A DNA stretch of 64,000 nucleotides, from the NCBI RefSeq assembly GCF_002776525.5, contig NC_045437.1, forward strand, positions 133,914,802 to 133,978,801. Reading direction: 5' to 3'. Below are positions 52,999-64,000 of this stretch, in pieces. How positions within the stretch are numbered: position 1 is the stretch's first letter; every line of letters begins with the position of its first letter. Both the position numbers and the translations under genes were made by a program. The stretch is from Piliocolobus tephrosceles (lineage: Eukaryota > Chordata > Mammalia > Primates > Cercopithecidae). The notes below the pieces were generated by a model. That model had not been told where the DNA came from. It ran no database searches and saw only the letters and a list, made by a program, of their open reading frames with translations.

Positions 52999-55900
52999 AC
53001 ATCCATGAATCACCAATCATTTGATAAAGCTCCAATCGGAAAGCCAGAGACCTGAATTTTTCTTTTTTCTTTTTTTTTAATGTGGAAAACAGAAGAAACT
53101 TGACAGAAACTATTATTAATAGACTCAAAGAGAAAAGAGAAGAGAGTACCTCTATGAAATCAATACAGGATGCTATAAAAGGAAACCACCATAGTATAAA
53201 GAACACTGGAAATTATAATATGACAGCAGGAACTACATGCTCAGTGGAAGGAATGGAAAATAGGAAAATAGGGAAAGGGCACACGAAGAATTACAACTAA
53301 GAAAAGGTGAAGGGAGTGGGAAAGGGTAACAGGAGATGACTTGACCAATGTCTAAGGTTGTATATGAATGCTATTGCTTTGAAATTTTACCTTCAAGTTA
53401 GTGACAGTCACTGAAGGACAGCAAACAAGGAAGCAACATCTAGCCCAACATGGCACATAGCCCATGGCCAGGAAATTAGGCAGGCTTATCTAGTTTTCCC
53501 TGAGATCTGATAGTCTTACTCTCATTCATATTATATTCTAATAATCCATGGAAAGTTCTGGATCCAGGAAAAAATAAGAACCCCTTTGGCTGATGTTTTT
53601 TAAAAATGCACTTTCTGGTTCTCCACTTATTTCAGGTGAAAACTGTTGTCAGCTTGTTCCTCTAAACTCCCATTACTCTTTGTTTTGAAAAGGTTATAAG
53701 TAGAATAAAACAAAGCTGGCTTCAAGCCAAGATCATGAAAGGGGTAATTAAGCAAGATTTTCTGTCTATACACCCAGCAGGGCATCCCACTGAGGGGAAA
53801 AAAGGGAAGAGTCAATTGTGTGTTGCTGAAGAATAACAGAAAGTACCCCAGACACTTTCCATAATAAATGACAGGGGCTGACATTTTAATCAAGATAAAA
53901 ACAACAATAAAGTCACATTACTCTGTTTGAGGAAGAAAATGGCCACAACTTAGGAATTTCGGGAAATAAACACACTTGCCCATTCTGCTCTAAAAAACTG
54001 AGAGGTTATCATTTATTTTTAAAATGTCACATCTGTCCTGACCACATGGATAAAAGCACAATTTTATACCCTCTCATTATGATTTTTATCTTTTTGGGCT
54101 TTTTCATATTTTAATCCTTTACATTAAAATTAATCTAGGTGATATAATTTTACTTTTTAAGTAAAATTCACTTGTCTGGGAATGATGAGAATGATGTTGT
54201 CACATTGCTCCTCTCAAATTCAGGTGAAAATGGGCTGATCGTGACAGGGACAATCATTGCACATCGCTCTATGTGCTCTAGCTTTCATAGATGGTCTAGT
54301 AATGTCTAGTCATGATTTTGAGTGGCTTGTGAAACGTTTTGGTACTCAAGACATTTTCCCCAATACCTAGTTAAATTTAAAAGATTTTAAAAATATCTAG
54401 GACTACTTTTGGGGAGGATGTTTAGAGCATCAGTTATGGACCACAGTTCTAATCGATCCTGGTTCAAGACCTACAGAGAAATGAAAATCACGAATAGCAG
54501 GTGCCTAACAATGGATTCTGAAAGTATTTCATTTTTCCTTTGATCATATTTGTGCTTCCTACATGATACCGAGGGGAAGAATTATGGCCTTCAAAGCTTG
54601 GCAAAGTCACATAAGATACTTTATGACTGGCATGATACCCTATCTTGAAGGCTGGTTATTTGACAAATCATCTTTATCCACACAAAGCAAATGGCATTTC
54701 TTTATTGTTCTTACCTGAATTACTTTTTCTTTCAAACTGCTTGTCCTTATGGATTGTGGGGAAAAATTAAACTGAGTTTATTTTGTCAACCTCTCTGTGA
54801 TCTAAAAGTTTATTTATTCTTTAAGATAAATAATCAGTCTTTCAAATTTCCTTTCCTTTTTAAGGATATCATTATGAAGGTAGAGGGGAAAGGGCTTATG
54901 TGACCTCCTGATGACAAGAATAAGGGAAATTCAGATTCCAGGAAATGTACATTTAATCAGCATCTAGTGTCTGGCTAACAGTCTATGGTTAAGTCTGCAG
55001 TGGATTTGGTGGTGGGCTCTCTGGACCCACTCAGTGCTCACTGAGGATCAGCTGCAAAGGGTGTGGGTAGACCATGAGGGTAGACCCACTCCACCCACAA
55101 GCTGGACTATCCACTTTGAACCTTTAGCCCTATTGCAGGATGTCTCTCTAGAAGGCTGCCTGCCAGCCTTCACCACCAGTTGTCCATCAGCATTCCTTGA
55201 CAGGACTCCATGTGGGCCGTTTGACAAACCCTTCACCCTTCCTCTAGGAGTTGAAGGAGATTCAAGAGTGCTGTCCCACGCCCTTTTTTCCTCTCCAGCC
55301 ACTTACCAATCCAGCTGGTATGGGACCACCCTGCAGTTGGCCTCCTCTTAGAGTCTCAATTAAAAATATGCAATGACCCTTTACTTTCAACTTTCCTTAA
55401 ACCCTATCTAACTGGCTTCCCTCCTCCATGACTCAGAGGAGAGACATCATCAGGGTATACATTTCACCCCTTCCTTTTCCTACATGTCCCATCTTCTTCC
55501 TACACTTCACCAGAGAACAGAAGAGATGGGCTTTCAACTTCTTCCTCCTTTCTGAATGGACTTCCCTATGTCCTTGCCTCATTTTCCCCTTTGATGTTAT
55601 TTGCTGTGTATCCTTCCCTGGTCTCTAATGGAAGAGCTACAATGTATACAGGAGATGAATATATAACACATAGGTTTAATTTGTTCAAAATATAATTTCT
55701 GTCACATTTGTAAAAGAGTTTTTGATAAATAGATCAAGGGAGAAGATGGAAATGGCTCAAATATTGAAGCATCACTTTTATTTTGCCCCTTTTTTTGTTT
55801 TGTTTTTTTGCCTTCTACACTCTAACAGAACTCTAGGATGAAAAGGGCATCCTGGAGAAATACTGGGGCTAAGGGAGCAAAATGAAATACGTAGTCAAAT

Positions 55901-56505
55901 TCAAACTATAGTACTGATAATAATAGGGAAAAGGAGAAGGAAGAATGTTGGGATACAAGAGGAAAGGAAAGAAAGGGAGAAAAGGAACATACATATTTGG
56001 GTTAACTAGTCTTGAAAGAGAGACAACTGTATGTCAGTTTGAGGGATGGATGATCTTAAAATCAAGAGGATCACATTATGCCTTAGTCTGTGGCTTTTGG
56101 ACCCTCTTGTTTTCTGGGCAGGCACTACACAGCATGCGACAGGGACAGTTGTGATGAAGTCACTTGGGTCTTTGGCAAAATGAAAAAATAGAGGCAACAT
56201 AATGACACGTTAAAATGTTAATATAGTTCAATGGATCTGACTTATGGAACTGTGTTTATTATAAGATTATGTGAACTCTGTTAGTTGAAATATCCTTTCT
56301 TATGTGCGTGTTAATAGTAAATGTAAGCACAGTAGTTATTTTGTCCTTAATTGAAAGATAATTGTTGGTTACCATGATTTGATACAAACTTTGTACTGGT
56401 TGATGACATTCTAAGCTCTGAGAAGTCCTGTCTGAGTTCTTGAGCTCTGATGAAAGACAGCTGCTTGCCTTTTGCTCCAAAAAACTAACATTTGTTGAGG
56501 TTACA
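52999..56505. other. Unannotated non-coding DNA
   Basis: No gene or confident repeat recognised in about 3.5 kb. The 105-codon + ORF at 55034-55351 has no recognised domain and a - ORF overlaps it. Confidence 0.4.
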
Positions 56506-56509
56506 TTCA

Positions 56510-56640
56510 GAACTTGTCTTATGTTCTAGGCATTAGACCTAGGAGAGCTTACGAGACTTGCCCAAATTCACAAAGTGGATAGACATTTAGGTCAAATTCA
56601 AACCCAGGGCAGGATGCCTTCAAAGTACAGACTGCTGACC
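56510..56640 (-). repeat. MIR SINE fragment
   Basis: Reverse MIR end: 'gagacttgcccaaattcaca', 'aagtggatagacatttaggt' and 'caaattcaaacccagggcag'. Confidence 0.65.
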
Positions 56641-57049
56641 AACATGGATGTCATTCATGATTCTACTTTGTAAGGCCCTTGAATAACTATGCTGTTATTT
56701 GGTCCACTATAGTGTTCCCTTCTCCTTTAATCACTTCAGTATTTGTGCTTATGACCAAATAGTTATTAATCCTATAAATGCAAAACAAAACTAAAAACTT
56801 TAGTGTAAGTACATGGATTGCTGGGGTGTGTGGGGAAAGGGAGAGAAGTAGAGATGAAGACAATTACAGAATATGTTTGCAAACTGTTCAAAAGGGAGAA
56901 AATTTAGGGATTTCTTCCACAATGGTATTCAGTCATACTGCCCCATATACCATGTACCCACAGCTAAGAAGCTCAATATACACTTCTCCGTGTGTCTGTC
57001 TGTCTGTCTCTTTGTATGTGTCTGTCTCACTTTCAATATGTATGTTTAT

Positions 57050-57133
57050 ACAGGCTGAGGATCCTTTATCTGAAATAAGGGACCAGAAGTGTTTTGAATT
57101 ATGAATTTTTTCAGATTTTGAAATATCTGCATT
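57050..57133 (+). repeat. 5'-end fragment of a TIR DNA transposon
   Basis: Starts 'caggctgaggatcctttatc' and continues 'gaccagaagtgttttgaatt', the 5' end of the same transposon type whose short form follows directly. Confidence 0.55.
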
Positions 57134-57135
57134 AC

Positions 57136-57277
57136 AGGTTGAGCATCCCAAATCTGAAAATCTGAAATTTGAAATGTTCCAATGAGTATTTCCTTTGAGC
57201 TTTATGTCAGTCCTCAAAAAGTTTGCGATTTTAGAGCATTTTGGATTTTGGAATTTTGAATTTGGGATGCTCAACCT
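57136..57277 (+). mobile_element. Short TIR DNA transposon (MITE-like)
   Basis: Perfect 18-bp terminal inverted repeats: 'aggttgagcatcccaaat' at 57136-57153 and its complement at 57260-57277. The interior extends the symmetry with diverged 'tctgaaaatctgaaa' and 'ttttggattttggaa' arms. No transposase. A TA dinucleotide occurs near both ends, as for Tc/mariner-type targets. Confidence 0.8.
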
Positions 57278-57287
57278 ATATGTTTTT
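57274..57287 (+). repeat. 14-bp target-site duplication, left copy (Alu)
   Basis: 'acctatatgttttt' matches 57604-57617 with one change (A/G). Confidence 0.8.
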
Positions 57288-57603
57288 TTAATTTAATTTT
57301 AATTTATTATTATTTTTTGAGACAAAGTCACTCTGTCACCCAGGCTGGGGTGCAATGGTGTGATCTTGGCTCACTGCAACCTCTGCCTCCTGGGCGCAAG
57401 TGATTATCCTGCCTCAGCCTCCCCAGTAGCTGGGATTACAGGCATGCACCACCACACCCAGCTAATTTTTGTATTTTTAGTAGAGATGGGGTTTCACCAT
57501 GGTGGCCAGGCTGATCTGGAACTCCTGAGCGCAGGTAATCCTCCTGCCTCAGCCTCCCAAAGTGCTGGGATCACAGGCATGGGCCACCTCACACCTGGCC
57601 TCC
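57288..57603 (-). mobile_element. Alu element, S-like
   Basis: On the + strand: T-rich interrupted tail, 'gagacaaagtcactctgtca', full dimer and a 'ggccacctcacacctggcct' end. Inserted at the very edge of the MITE-like element; the target duplication overlaps its last bases. Confidence 0.9.
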
Positions 57604-57617
57604 ACCTGTATGTTTTT
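57604..57617 (+). repeat. 14-bp target-site duplication, right copy (Alu)
   Basis: 'acctgtatgttttt', one mismatch to 57274-57287. Confidence 0.8.
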
Positions 57618-57922
57618 AAAAGTCATACTATTCATCCAATATTTTGGTACCGTAACTGTCAGTGATGTGGGGAGAATTACCAAGCCTCTAATTAATTCAG
57701 CCCTATGGCTCTTATAGACTGTTTTGATAGTTTAAATTTATAAATCACAGACAGCCTATAAATATTTAGTTGGCTATGGACATTCTGACATAAAATTAAA
57801 GAAATAAATTCATTTTTGTCAACTTGTGCAAGCCTTGTCTAATCCTTGTTTCCCAATGATAAACACAGACTTTAAATCTCACACATTCCCAAAGGAGTTC
57901 AGATTTAGTATGTTTCTATTTA

Positions 57923-57950
57923 CAAAAAAAAAAAAAAAAGAAAGAAAGAA
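57923..57950 (+). repeat. Poly(A)/(GAAA)n simple repeat
   Basis: A run followed by GAAA units; no attached retroelement body recognised. Confidence 0.8.
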
Positions 57951-60100
57951 ACCCTACAGGATGTTCAAGTGTATAATAGTGGGAGAGACAGATGTATCTT
58001 AGAATCTTTCTGCTTTGTCATTAAACCCTGGTAGTATTATGGGGAAAAATAAATAATAACAGAGTAATGCCTTATTAATTTCAAGCTCTTTTCAATAGAT
58101 TTGAGATTAGTGAAATTTTTAGTTCTAAATTAAGTAGTGCACTGATTTTTAAAATGTATAAAAATCTTTAAAGTCTTCTGCAATGATATCTGAAATTGCC
58201 TTCATACAATTTTTTAAAGAATGCAACTGTTATGAGACAAATTACATTATAAAACTCAATTTTTATAAATACCCAGTAACATTTTGAGGAGTTACAGAAA
58301 TATGCTGGACTGTTTGCCCCTATGCTAAATGGTTCCAGAGAACCATTCCTTTTGAATTCTTAGACCGATTTGTTGGTTTTTTACCTTTTCACTCTTCTTT
58401 CAATCAAAACGCCAACTCCTTTGGGCAACTTTACTTAACTCTTCTAAGTAGATTTTGTAATTCTCCATTTTTCTCTGGCTTAGTTCATGTTAATTATCAC
58501 ATGACATTGTATTCGGGGATGACATTTCTGTTGTATTCTCTTTAACTATCAATTATTTGAGTTCTCATTTTATCTCTGCATTCCAAGAAATTTTAAAAAT
58601 TACTTTATGTAAATAATTTTATGTAATGTAAGAGCACATCAGCATATTAACTGAGTGTGAACATGAAGAATTCTTTTATAAAGACATTTTGACTTGACAT
58701 TTCATGGTTCCTTCCAAGTTTTGGGGGGATATTTAGGACAACAAATTTGGCTATATTAGTTAATGTAGTAGTCTATATAACTTTCTCTCTTTTTTAACAT
58801 TTGCCATGGCATGTACCTGAGAAAGAAGACTTCACAGTCTACTTCCTATTCTTGTAGGATCAGAATCCTACAAGGAAACTTTACAGTTGAAAGGAATTTT
58901 TAGAGCAAGGAAGGCATTCAAAGGAAGCTCTGTTCCTATGGAAAATACATATGCAAAACTGAATGGCCTATTTCCTGTTTCAGATCATGAACAGTCTGAG
59001 ATCAGTGATTTTTCTATTTGTCTTTATATAGACTTCAGGGGGCGGGGGGAAACAGTGAGTAAGTGAGCATTTAAGATATTCATAGTTTAAGATCGTGAAT
59101 TTATTAAAATACGATTTCAACTCAAGATGAGTTTTTCTTATTTCAAGGGATGGGTATAATGCCTGGTATAATTTTAAGTATAGTCTGGAATCCAGAACAT
59201 GTCTTTACTTCAGAATTAGCCTGCAGGAATAAAGTCAATAAACATTACTTGAGATGGATGCTTGGCATAGACTTTTGTAACACTCATTATTTGTCTGGAG
59301 AAAAGCATTTTGGGTTTTTGAAAATTTGAGCTCAACTCTGGATTATTTGCAAACATCTTAACCAAAGACTGCAAATATAGTAACTCTGAGAACAAAAACA
59401 AAAACAAAAAGGCAATGAACCAAAACTGTAGCAAAGACGAAGCTACCTCTCCTTTAACTGACATCTTCTAGGAAGAAATACCAGAAGACTTAAATCTGGT
59501 TTTTGTTAACAAACGAGCAAACAACAACAACAAAAAAATAAGAACAAACAGAAAACCTCTAGCAGCCAAGGTAGAGGTTTGAGGACGCAAACGTTACTCC
59601 GATGGAGAAGCTTTTTAAAATAGATGTAATTTTCTCACGTTTGATTAGATGAGGAGCACGTATATTTAAGTTTCTGCTTGTCTATTTTGGAAGACAGTCT
59701 GTGTATAAATAAGGTGTGGTCTTTTAAATCCATTTGTTTTCTATTATTGACAAGTAAGAGCAAGAAAATCTGGATATAGAATATTAAAGAAAACCCTCAA
59801 TAAAAACATTCCAACTTAACTGCAGTGAGAATTTTAAAGATCTATACATTCACCTCTTAACAAATAGCTTTTCTGTTAAAGTCCTTTTTACATATGTTTA
59901 AATCTATAAGTCTTTCAGATTATTTCATTCCTTTAAACAAATCTTATGTAAAGCATATTATAGGACTACAATGTTAATTTCTTAGTTGTGGTAACTATAC
60001 CACAGATATGTAAGATGTTAACTTTGGAGAACACTGGGTGAAGGTAGATGATAATTATCTGTATAAATTTTATAACTCTTCCTCAACTTTAAAATTATTT
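57951..60100. other. Unannotated AT-rich non-coding DNA
   Basis: No gene or confident repeat recognised apart from a hairpin at 58851. A G-rich run lies near 59038-59049 ('gggggcggggggaa'). Confidence 0.4.
58851..58874. repeat. Perfect 10-bp inverted repeat, 4-nt loop
   Basis: 'cttgtaggat' (58851-58860) and 'atcctacaag' (58865-58874), loop CAGA. Confidence 0.9.
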
Positions 60101-60119
60101 TGAAACCAAGAGTCAAAAT

Positions 60120-60235
60120 AATGCAAAAGGATTTGCTGTTTAGAGCTAGAAGTGCCCTGCCTTTTCACAGACAGGGCTGCACAATTAGCTCAAGGCCACA
60201 TAGGGATATTAGGGCTCAGAAACTAATACAACAAA
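60120..60235 (-). repeat. MIR SINE fragment (weak)
   Basis: 'ttagctcaaggccacatagg' followed by a degenerate block resembles the reverse MIR core. Low confidence. Confidence 0.35.
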
Positions 60236-60319
60236 ATATGGCACCCTGGCTTGCTATTTTAAATTTAAGGCTCTTGGAGACCAGCAGAGAGTATGGAAGA
60301 AGCTATTTTCTAAAGTTCC

Positions 60320-60836
60320 CTTATCTGCCTAAAGTTTGGACCCCCCCAAAGGAAAGAAAAAAACAATTACTGTTGGTTCCTTCCCTGAGTTTTTATTAAT
60401 GACTCATACTGTAAGAAGAAAGACTGCAGTATGGCAACATACCTGGACAGAATTCTATCACAAACCACTGTTTTCTGTTTCAGTCCCGTTCAGCATTTCA
60501 AAGAGAATCATTTGGCAGACATCATCTGCTCTGCAGTCCCAACAAACTTTGTCCCAGACCATTCTATGTTCCCCAAGTTCATTTATTTTGCCCTAAAATC
60601 ATTTACTACTCCCCAAATGCTACATTTTCCTCATCTCCCCTCCCCTATGAAGAAAGGCCCATAAGCATCTGTATCTCATTGGGTTATTGGGTAATTGTTC
60701 TCCTACAATCCCCCTGTGCTGTACATATTAAGGTAAATTTTTTATTATGCCTTTTCTGCTATTAATCTGCCTGTTGTCAGTTTATTTTTAGTAAATCTGC
60801 AGATAGTGAAAGGGAAGCTTTCCCTTGGCCCCTACA
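60320..60836 (+). mobile_element. Probable ERVL-type solo LTR
   Basis: Blocks 'atgaagaaaggcccataagc', 'catctgtatctcattgggtt', then 'tctgctattaatctgcctgt' and 'tgtcagtttatttttagtaa' form an LTR 3' half. It ends 'cccttggcccctaca', a CA terminus. The 5' boundary is uncertain. Confidence 0.55.
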
Positions 60837-61343
60837 GTGGGTTGGCATTAGGCACCCAACTCCTAGCACAGTGCTCTTTTCCTTTCCCTCCATTTTGCTA
60901 CCACTGAAGAATGGACCACTTTCGCTTCACCTAAAGAATCTATCTAACTTAATTTGCTAGTACAAGTCCAGGAACCTCACTTATTCTATTTTCTTAAATC
61001 TAGAAGACATAACAGTGTGAATATGGCCAAGTAAGACTGACCCAGTGCTAAAGTCAGAGACCAGAAGATTAGTCACCAAGTTCATTAACAATTTACACAA
61101 TATCCAAGGTCAATAGCAATCAATAGCATGGAGTAGCATGTGGCACCATGAAATGACAAATATAAAACATTGATAGACACACTGGTCTGGGCTAATCTGT
61201 CAATAATTGTTCATCTTTTCAATTGCTCAGAGATGCTCCTATAAAACACCATTTTAAAAAATTTCAAAAGGATGAAGGAGCTAAATTATGACATTCTAGG
61301 TCCTTGACTCAGTCCAGGCTATCACAATTTGAACAACAGGGGC

Positions 61344-61368
61344 AAAAAAAAAAAAAAAAAAAAAAAAA
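61344..61368 (+). repeat. Poly(A) tract
   Basis: A 25-A run just upstream of the L1 fragment. It may be the tail of an unrecognised upstream element. Confidence 0.85.
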
Positions 61369-62330
61369 GCAAGCTTTAGAATTACATAAGAAAATATTTT
61401 TATGTTTTCATGACAAAGGTGACATTACAAGCTACCCCACAGAAATACAAAAGACCTTCAAAGACTATTATGAACACTTCTATGCACATGAACTAGGAAA
61501 TCTAGAGGAAATGGATAAATTCATGGAAATACACAACCTCCCAAGGTTGCATCAGGAAGAAGTTGAAACCCTGAGCAGAGTGAAGATCAAGTTCTGAAAC
61601 TAAATCAGTAATAAAAACCTATTAGCAGAAAAAGCCCCAGGCCAGATGGATTCACAGCCAAATTCTACCAGATGTACAAAGAAGAGCTGTACCAATTCCA
61701 CTGAAATTATTCTAAAAAACCGAGGAGGAAGTATTCCTCCTTAATTCATTCTAGGAAACCAACATCACCCTAATATCAAAACCTCTCAAAGACAAAACGA
61801 AAAAAGAAATCTACAGGTTAATCTCCCTGTTCATCAAACACACATGCAAAATTCCTGAACAACATACTAGCAGACCAAATCCTGCAGCACATCAAAAAAT
61901 TAATTTACCATGATTAAATAGCTCTTATTCCTGTGATGCAAGGATAGTTCAACATATGAAAATCAATAAATGTGATTCATCATATAAACAGAATTAGAAA
62001 CAAAAACCATATGATCATCTCAAGACATACAGAAAAAAGCATTAAATAAAACCCAATATCCCTGTATGAGAAAAACCCTCAACAAAAAAACAAAACTAGG
62101 CATCAAAGGTATGTTTTTGAGGTATGTTACCTCAAAAAAATAAGAGCCATCTATGACAAACACACAGTCAACGTCACACTGAATGGGCAAAAGCTGGAAG
62201 CATTCCCCTTAAGAACAGGAATGAGGCAAGGATGTCCACTTTTATCGCTTCTATACACAGTACTGAAGTCTTTGCCAGAGCAATCAGCCAAGAGAAATAA
62301 ATAAAAAAAGTCAAATTATCTGTCTTGGTT

Positions 62331-62342
62331 AACAATATGATT
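62331..62342 (+). repeat. 12-bp target-site duplication, left copy (Alu in L1)
   Basis: 'aacaatatgatt' matches 62712-62723 exactly. Confidence 0.9.
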
Positions 62343-62359
62343 GTGTGTGTGTGTGTGTC

Positions 62360-62424
<65 letters not shown>
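62342..62424 (+). repeat. Compound (TG)n(AG)n microsatellite at the Alu tail
   Basis: About 18 TG units with one TC interruption, then about 22 AG units. It occupies the position where the Alu poly(A) tail would be. Confidence 0.95.
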
Positions 62425-62427
<3 letters not shown>

Positions 62428-62711
62428 GGTCCTGCTCTGCCACCAGGCTGGAGAGCAGTGGTGCAATCATAGCCAACTGCAAACTCAAATTCTTGGGCTC
62501 AAGCTATCCTCATGCCTTAGCATCCCAAGCAGCTGGGACTGTAGACATGCATCACTACCACATCTGGCTATTAATTTTTTTTTTTCTTTTGGTAGAGACA
62601 GGGTTTCACTATGTTGCCCAGGCTTGTCTCAGACTTCTGGGCTCAAGCAATCCTCCAGCCTTGGCCTCCCAAAACATTGGGATTACAGGTGTGAGCCACC
62701 ACACCCAGTCC
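62343..62711 (-). mobile_element. Old Alu element (J-like) inserted in the L1 fragment
   Basis: On the + strand the microsatellite is followed by 'gatagggtcctgctctgcca', 'agctgggactgtagacatgc', 'gggctcaagcaatcctccag' and a 'gagccaccacacccagt' end. The wording 'gggctcaagcaatcctcc' fits AluJ. The target duplication is exact at 12 bp. Its insertion shows the L1 fragment was present before this Alu. Confidence 0.9.
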
Positions 62712-62723
62712 AACAATATGATT
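62712..62723 (+). repeat. 12-bp target-site duplication, right copy (Alu in L1)
   Basis: Exact match to 62331-62342; L1 sequence resumes after it. Confidence 0.9.
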
Positions 62724-64000
62724 CTATAGCTAGAAAACCCTAAAGACTACCAAAAGGCTCCTAGGACTGAAATGACTTGATAAAGATAAATAAAATCATT
62801 TTACAAAAATCAGTAGCATTTCTATACACCAATAATATTCATGCTGAGAGCCAAACCAAGAAAGCAATCCCACACGAAAAATAAAGTAACTAGGAATGCA
62901 TCTAACCAAGGAGGAAGAAGATCTCTACAAGGAGAACTATAAAACACCACTGACACAAATCACAGTTGACAAAACAAATGGGAAAACATTCCATGCTCAT
63001 GGAATTAATGAAAGAATCAATATTGTTAAAATGGTCTTACTGCCCAATGCAATCTAAAAACTACCAATGTCATTTCTTCACAGAATTAGAAAAAAAAAAA
63101 ATCCTAAAATTCATATGGAACCAAAAAAGGGCCCAAAGCAATCCTAAGCAAAAAGAACAACTCCAGAGCTGTCACATTACTCAGCTTCAAAGTGTACTTT
63201 AAGGCTACCATAACCAAAACAGCATGGTATTCATACAGAAATAGGCATGTAGACCAATGGAACAGAATAGAGAAACCAGAAATAGTCTCATACCTATAGC
63301 TATTTAATCTTTGACAAAGTCAACAAAAATAAGCATGTGGAAAGGATTCCCTATTCAATAAATGGTGCTGGGACAGCTGGCTAATCACATGCAGAAGAAG
63401 AAAGCTGGACTCCTACCTTTCCTCATATTTAAGAATTAACTAAAGATGGATTAAATATTTAAATAGAAGACCTCAAACTATAAGAATTCTATATGAAAAT
63501 CTCAGAAATACTATTCTGGACATAGGCCTTGGGAAAGAGTTTATGACTAAGTCCTCAAAAGCAATTGCATCAAAACCAAAAATTGACAAGTGGGGCCTCA
63601 TTAAACTAAAGAGGTTCTGCACAGGAAAAGAAATTATCAACAGGATAAACAGCGAGTCTACAAAATGAAAGAAAATATCAAACTATGCACCCAACAAAGG
63701 TCTAATATCTGACAAAGACATAATATCTATAAAGAACTTCATTCAACAAGCAAAAAACAATCCCATTAAAAAGTTAGCAAAAGAAATAAAAGGACACCTC
63801 TCTAAAGAAGGCATACTCATGGCCAAAAAACATGAAAAATGCTGCACACCACAAATCAAAACCACAATGAGATACTATCTCACATCAGTCAGAATGACTA
63901 TCATTAAAAAGTCAAAAAACAACAGATGCTGGTGAGACTGTGGAGTAAAGGAACGCTTATACACTGCTCTGGGAATGTAAATTACTTCAGCCATTATTTG

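Larger units (their letters stand above)
61390..64000 (+). pseudogene. L1 ORF2: Degenerate L1 ORF2 fragment, interrupted by an Alu, running off the window
   Basis: Translation from about 61418 gives recognisable ORF2 text (KGDIT, PTEIQK, YYEHFYAH, NLEEMDKF, LPRL.QEEVE), corresponding to residue about 396 onward. Later stretches include 'NPKQKEQ'-like and 'FIWNQKRA' parts. The reading frame is broken by many stops and indels. The homology ends at the window edge near ORF2 residue 1130 (the TL.CSGNVNY region), and is split by an Alu at 62343-62711. It is an old, inactive L1; the 5' boundary is not sharp and lies after a poly(A) run. The subfamily is older than L1PA. Confidence 0.9.

Noticed and set aside
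52650..53006. 118-codon - strand ORF
   Set aside because: It is the reverse of the Alu at 52670-52987, with a poly-Phe start from the A tail.
61304..61597. 97-codon ORF as a host protein
   Set aside because: The N-terminal poly-Lys comes from the poly(A) run. The rest is the L1 ORF2 remnant (from about residue 396).

Overview
This is nuclear DNA from a primate, most likely human or another catarrhine. It carries several Alu elements (older J- and S-like copies and one Y-like copy), a full-length primate-lineage LINE-1, solo LTRs of endogenous retroviruses, an MST/MLT-type MaLR LTR, a Tigger DNA transposon, hAT and MITE-type remnants, and many MIR and L2 fossils. I found no host protein-coding exon, tRNA, rRNA, snRNA or CRISPR array. 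Nearly all short ORFs are chance ORFs or lie in repeats. The window reads as AT-rich intergenic or intronic sequence.

Layout. 1-9 kb: MIRs, a Tigger/MER2 element and four solo LTRs of different types, all on the + strand. 9-16 kb: mostly unannotated AT-rich DNA with one 14-bp perfect hairpin. 16-22 kb: two Alus, many simple repeats, MIR and L2 pieces, and a TATC microsatellite containing a 10-N gap inside an old L1 3' end. 22.5-28.3 kb: repeat-poor DNA, a hAT-like element, an Alu and a striking 20-bp perfect inverted repeat.

28.5-34.75 kb: a full-length L1PA element on the - strand. It has a complete 5' UTR, an ORF1 broken by one in-frame stop, an intact 1275-codon ORF2 with every catalytic residue I could check, a 3' UTR, a poly(A) tail and a 15-bp target-site duplication. 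It sits inside an older repeat that resumes on the far side.

35-49 kb: MIR, L2 and L1 fragments, an LTR-like block, a three-armed inverted repeat at 41.5 kb, and two 98%-identical copies of a 124-bp MIR-derived segment 5.4 kb apart. 49-61 kb: sparse repeats, a MaLR LTR, two Alus with clear target duplications and a pair of TIR elements. 61.4-64 kb: a degenerate + strand L1 ORF2 fragment with an old Alu inserted in it, running off the window.

The only coordinated coding system is the L1. Its ORF2 would supply endonuclease and reverse transcriptase and its ORF1 an RNA-binding chaperone. Because ORF1 is interrupted, the copy should not move autonomously, although its ORF2 frame is open throughout. 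Repeat subfamily names are from memory and approximate; no database search was run.
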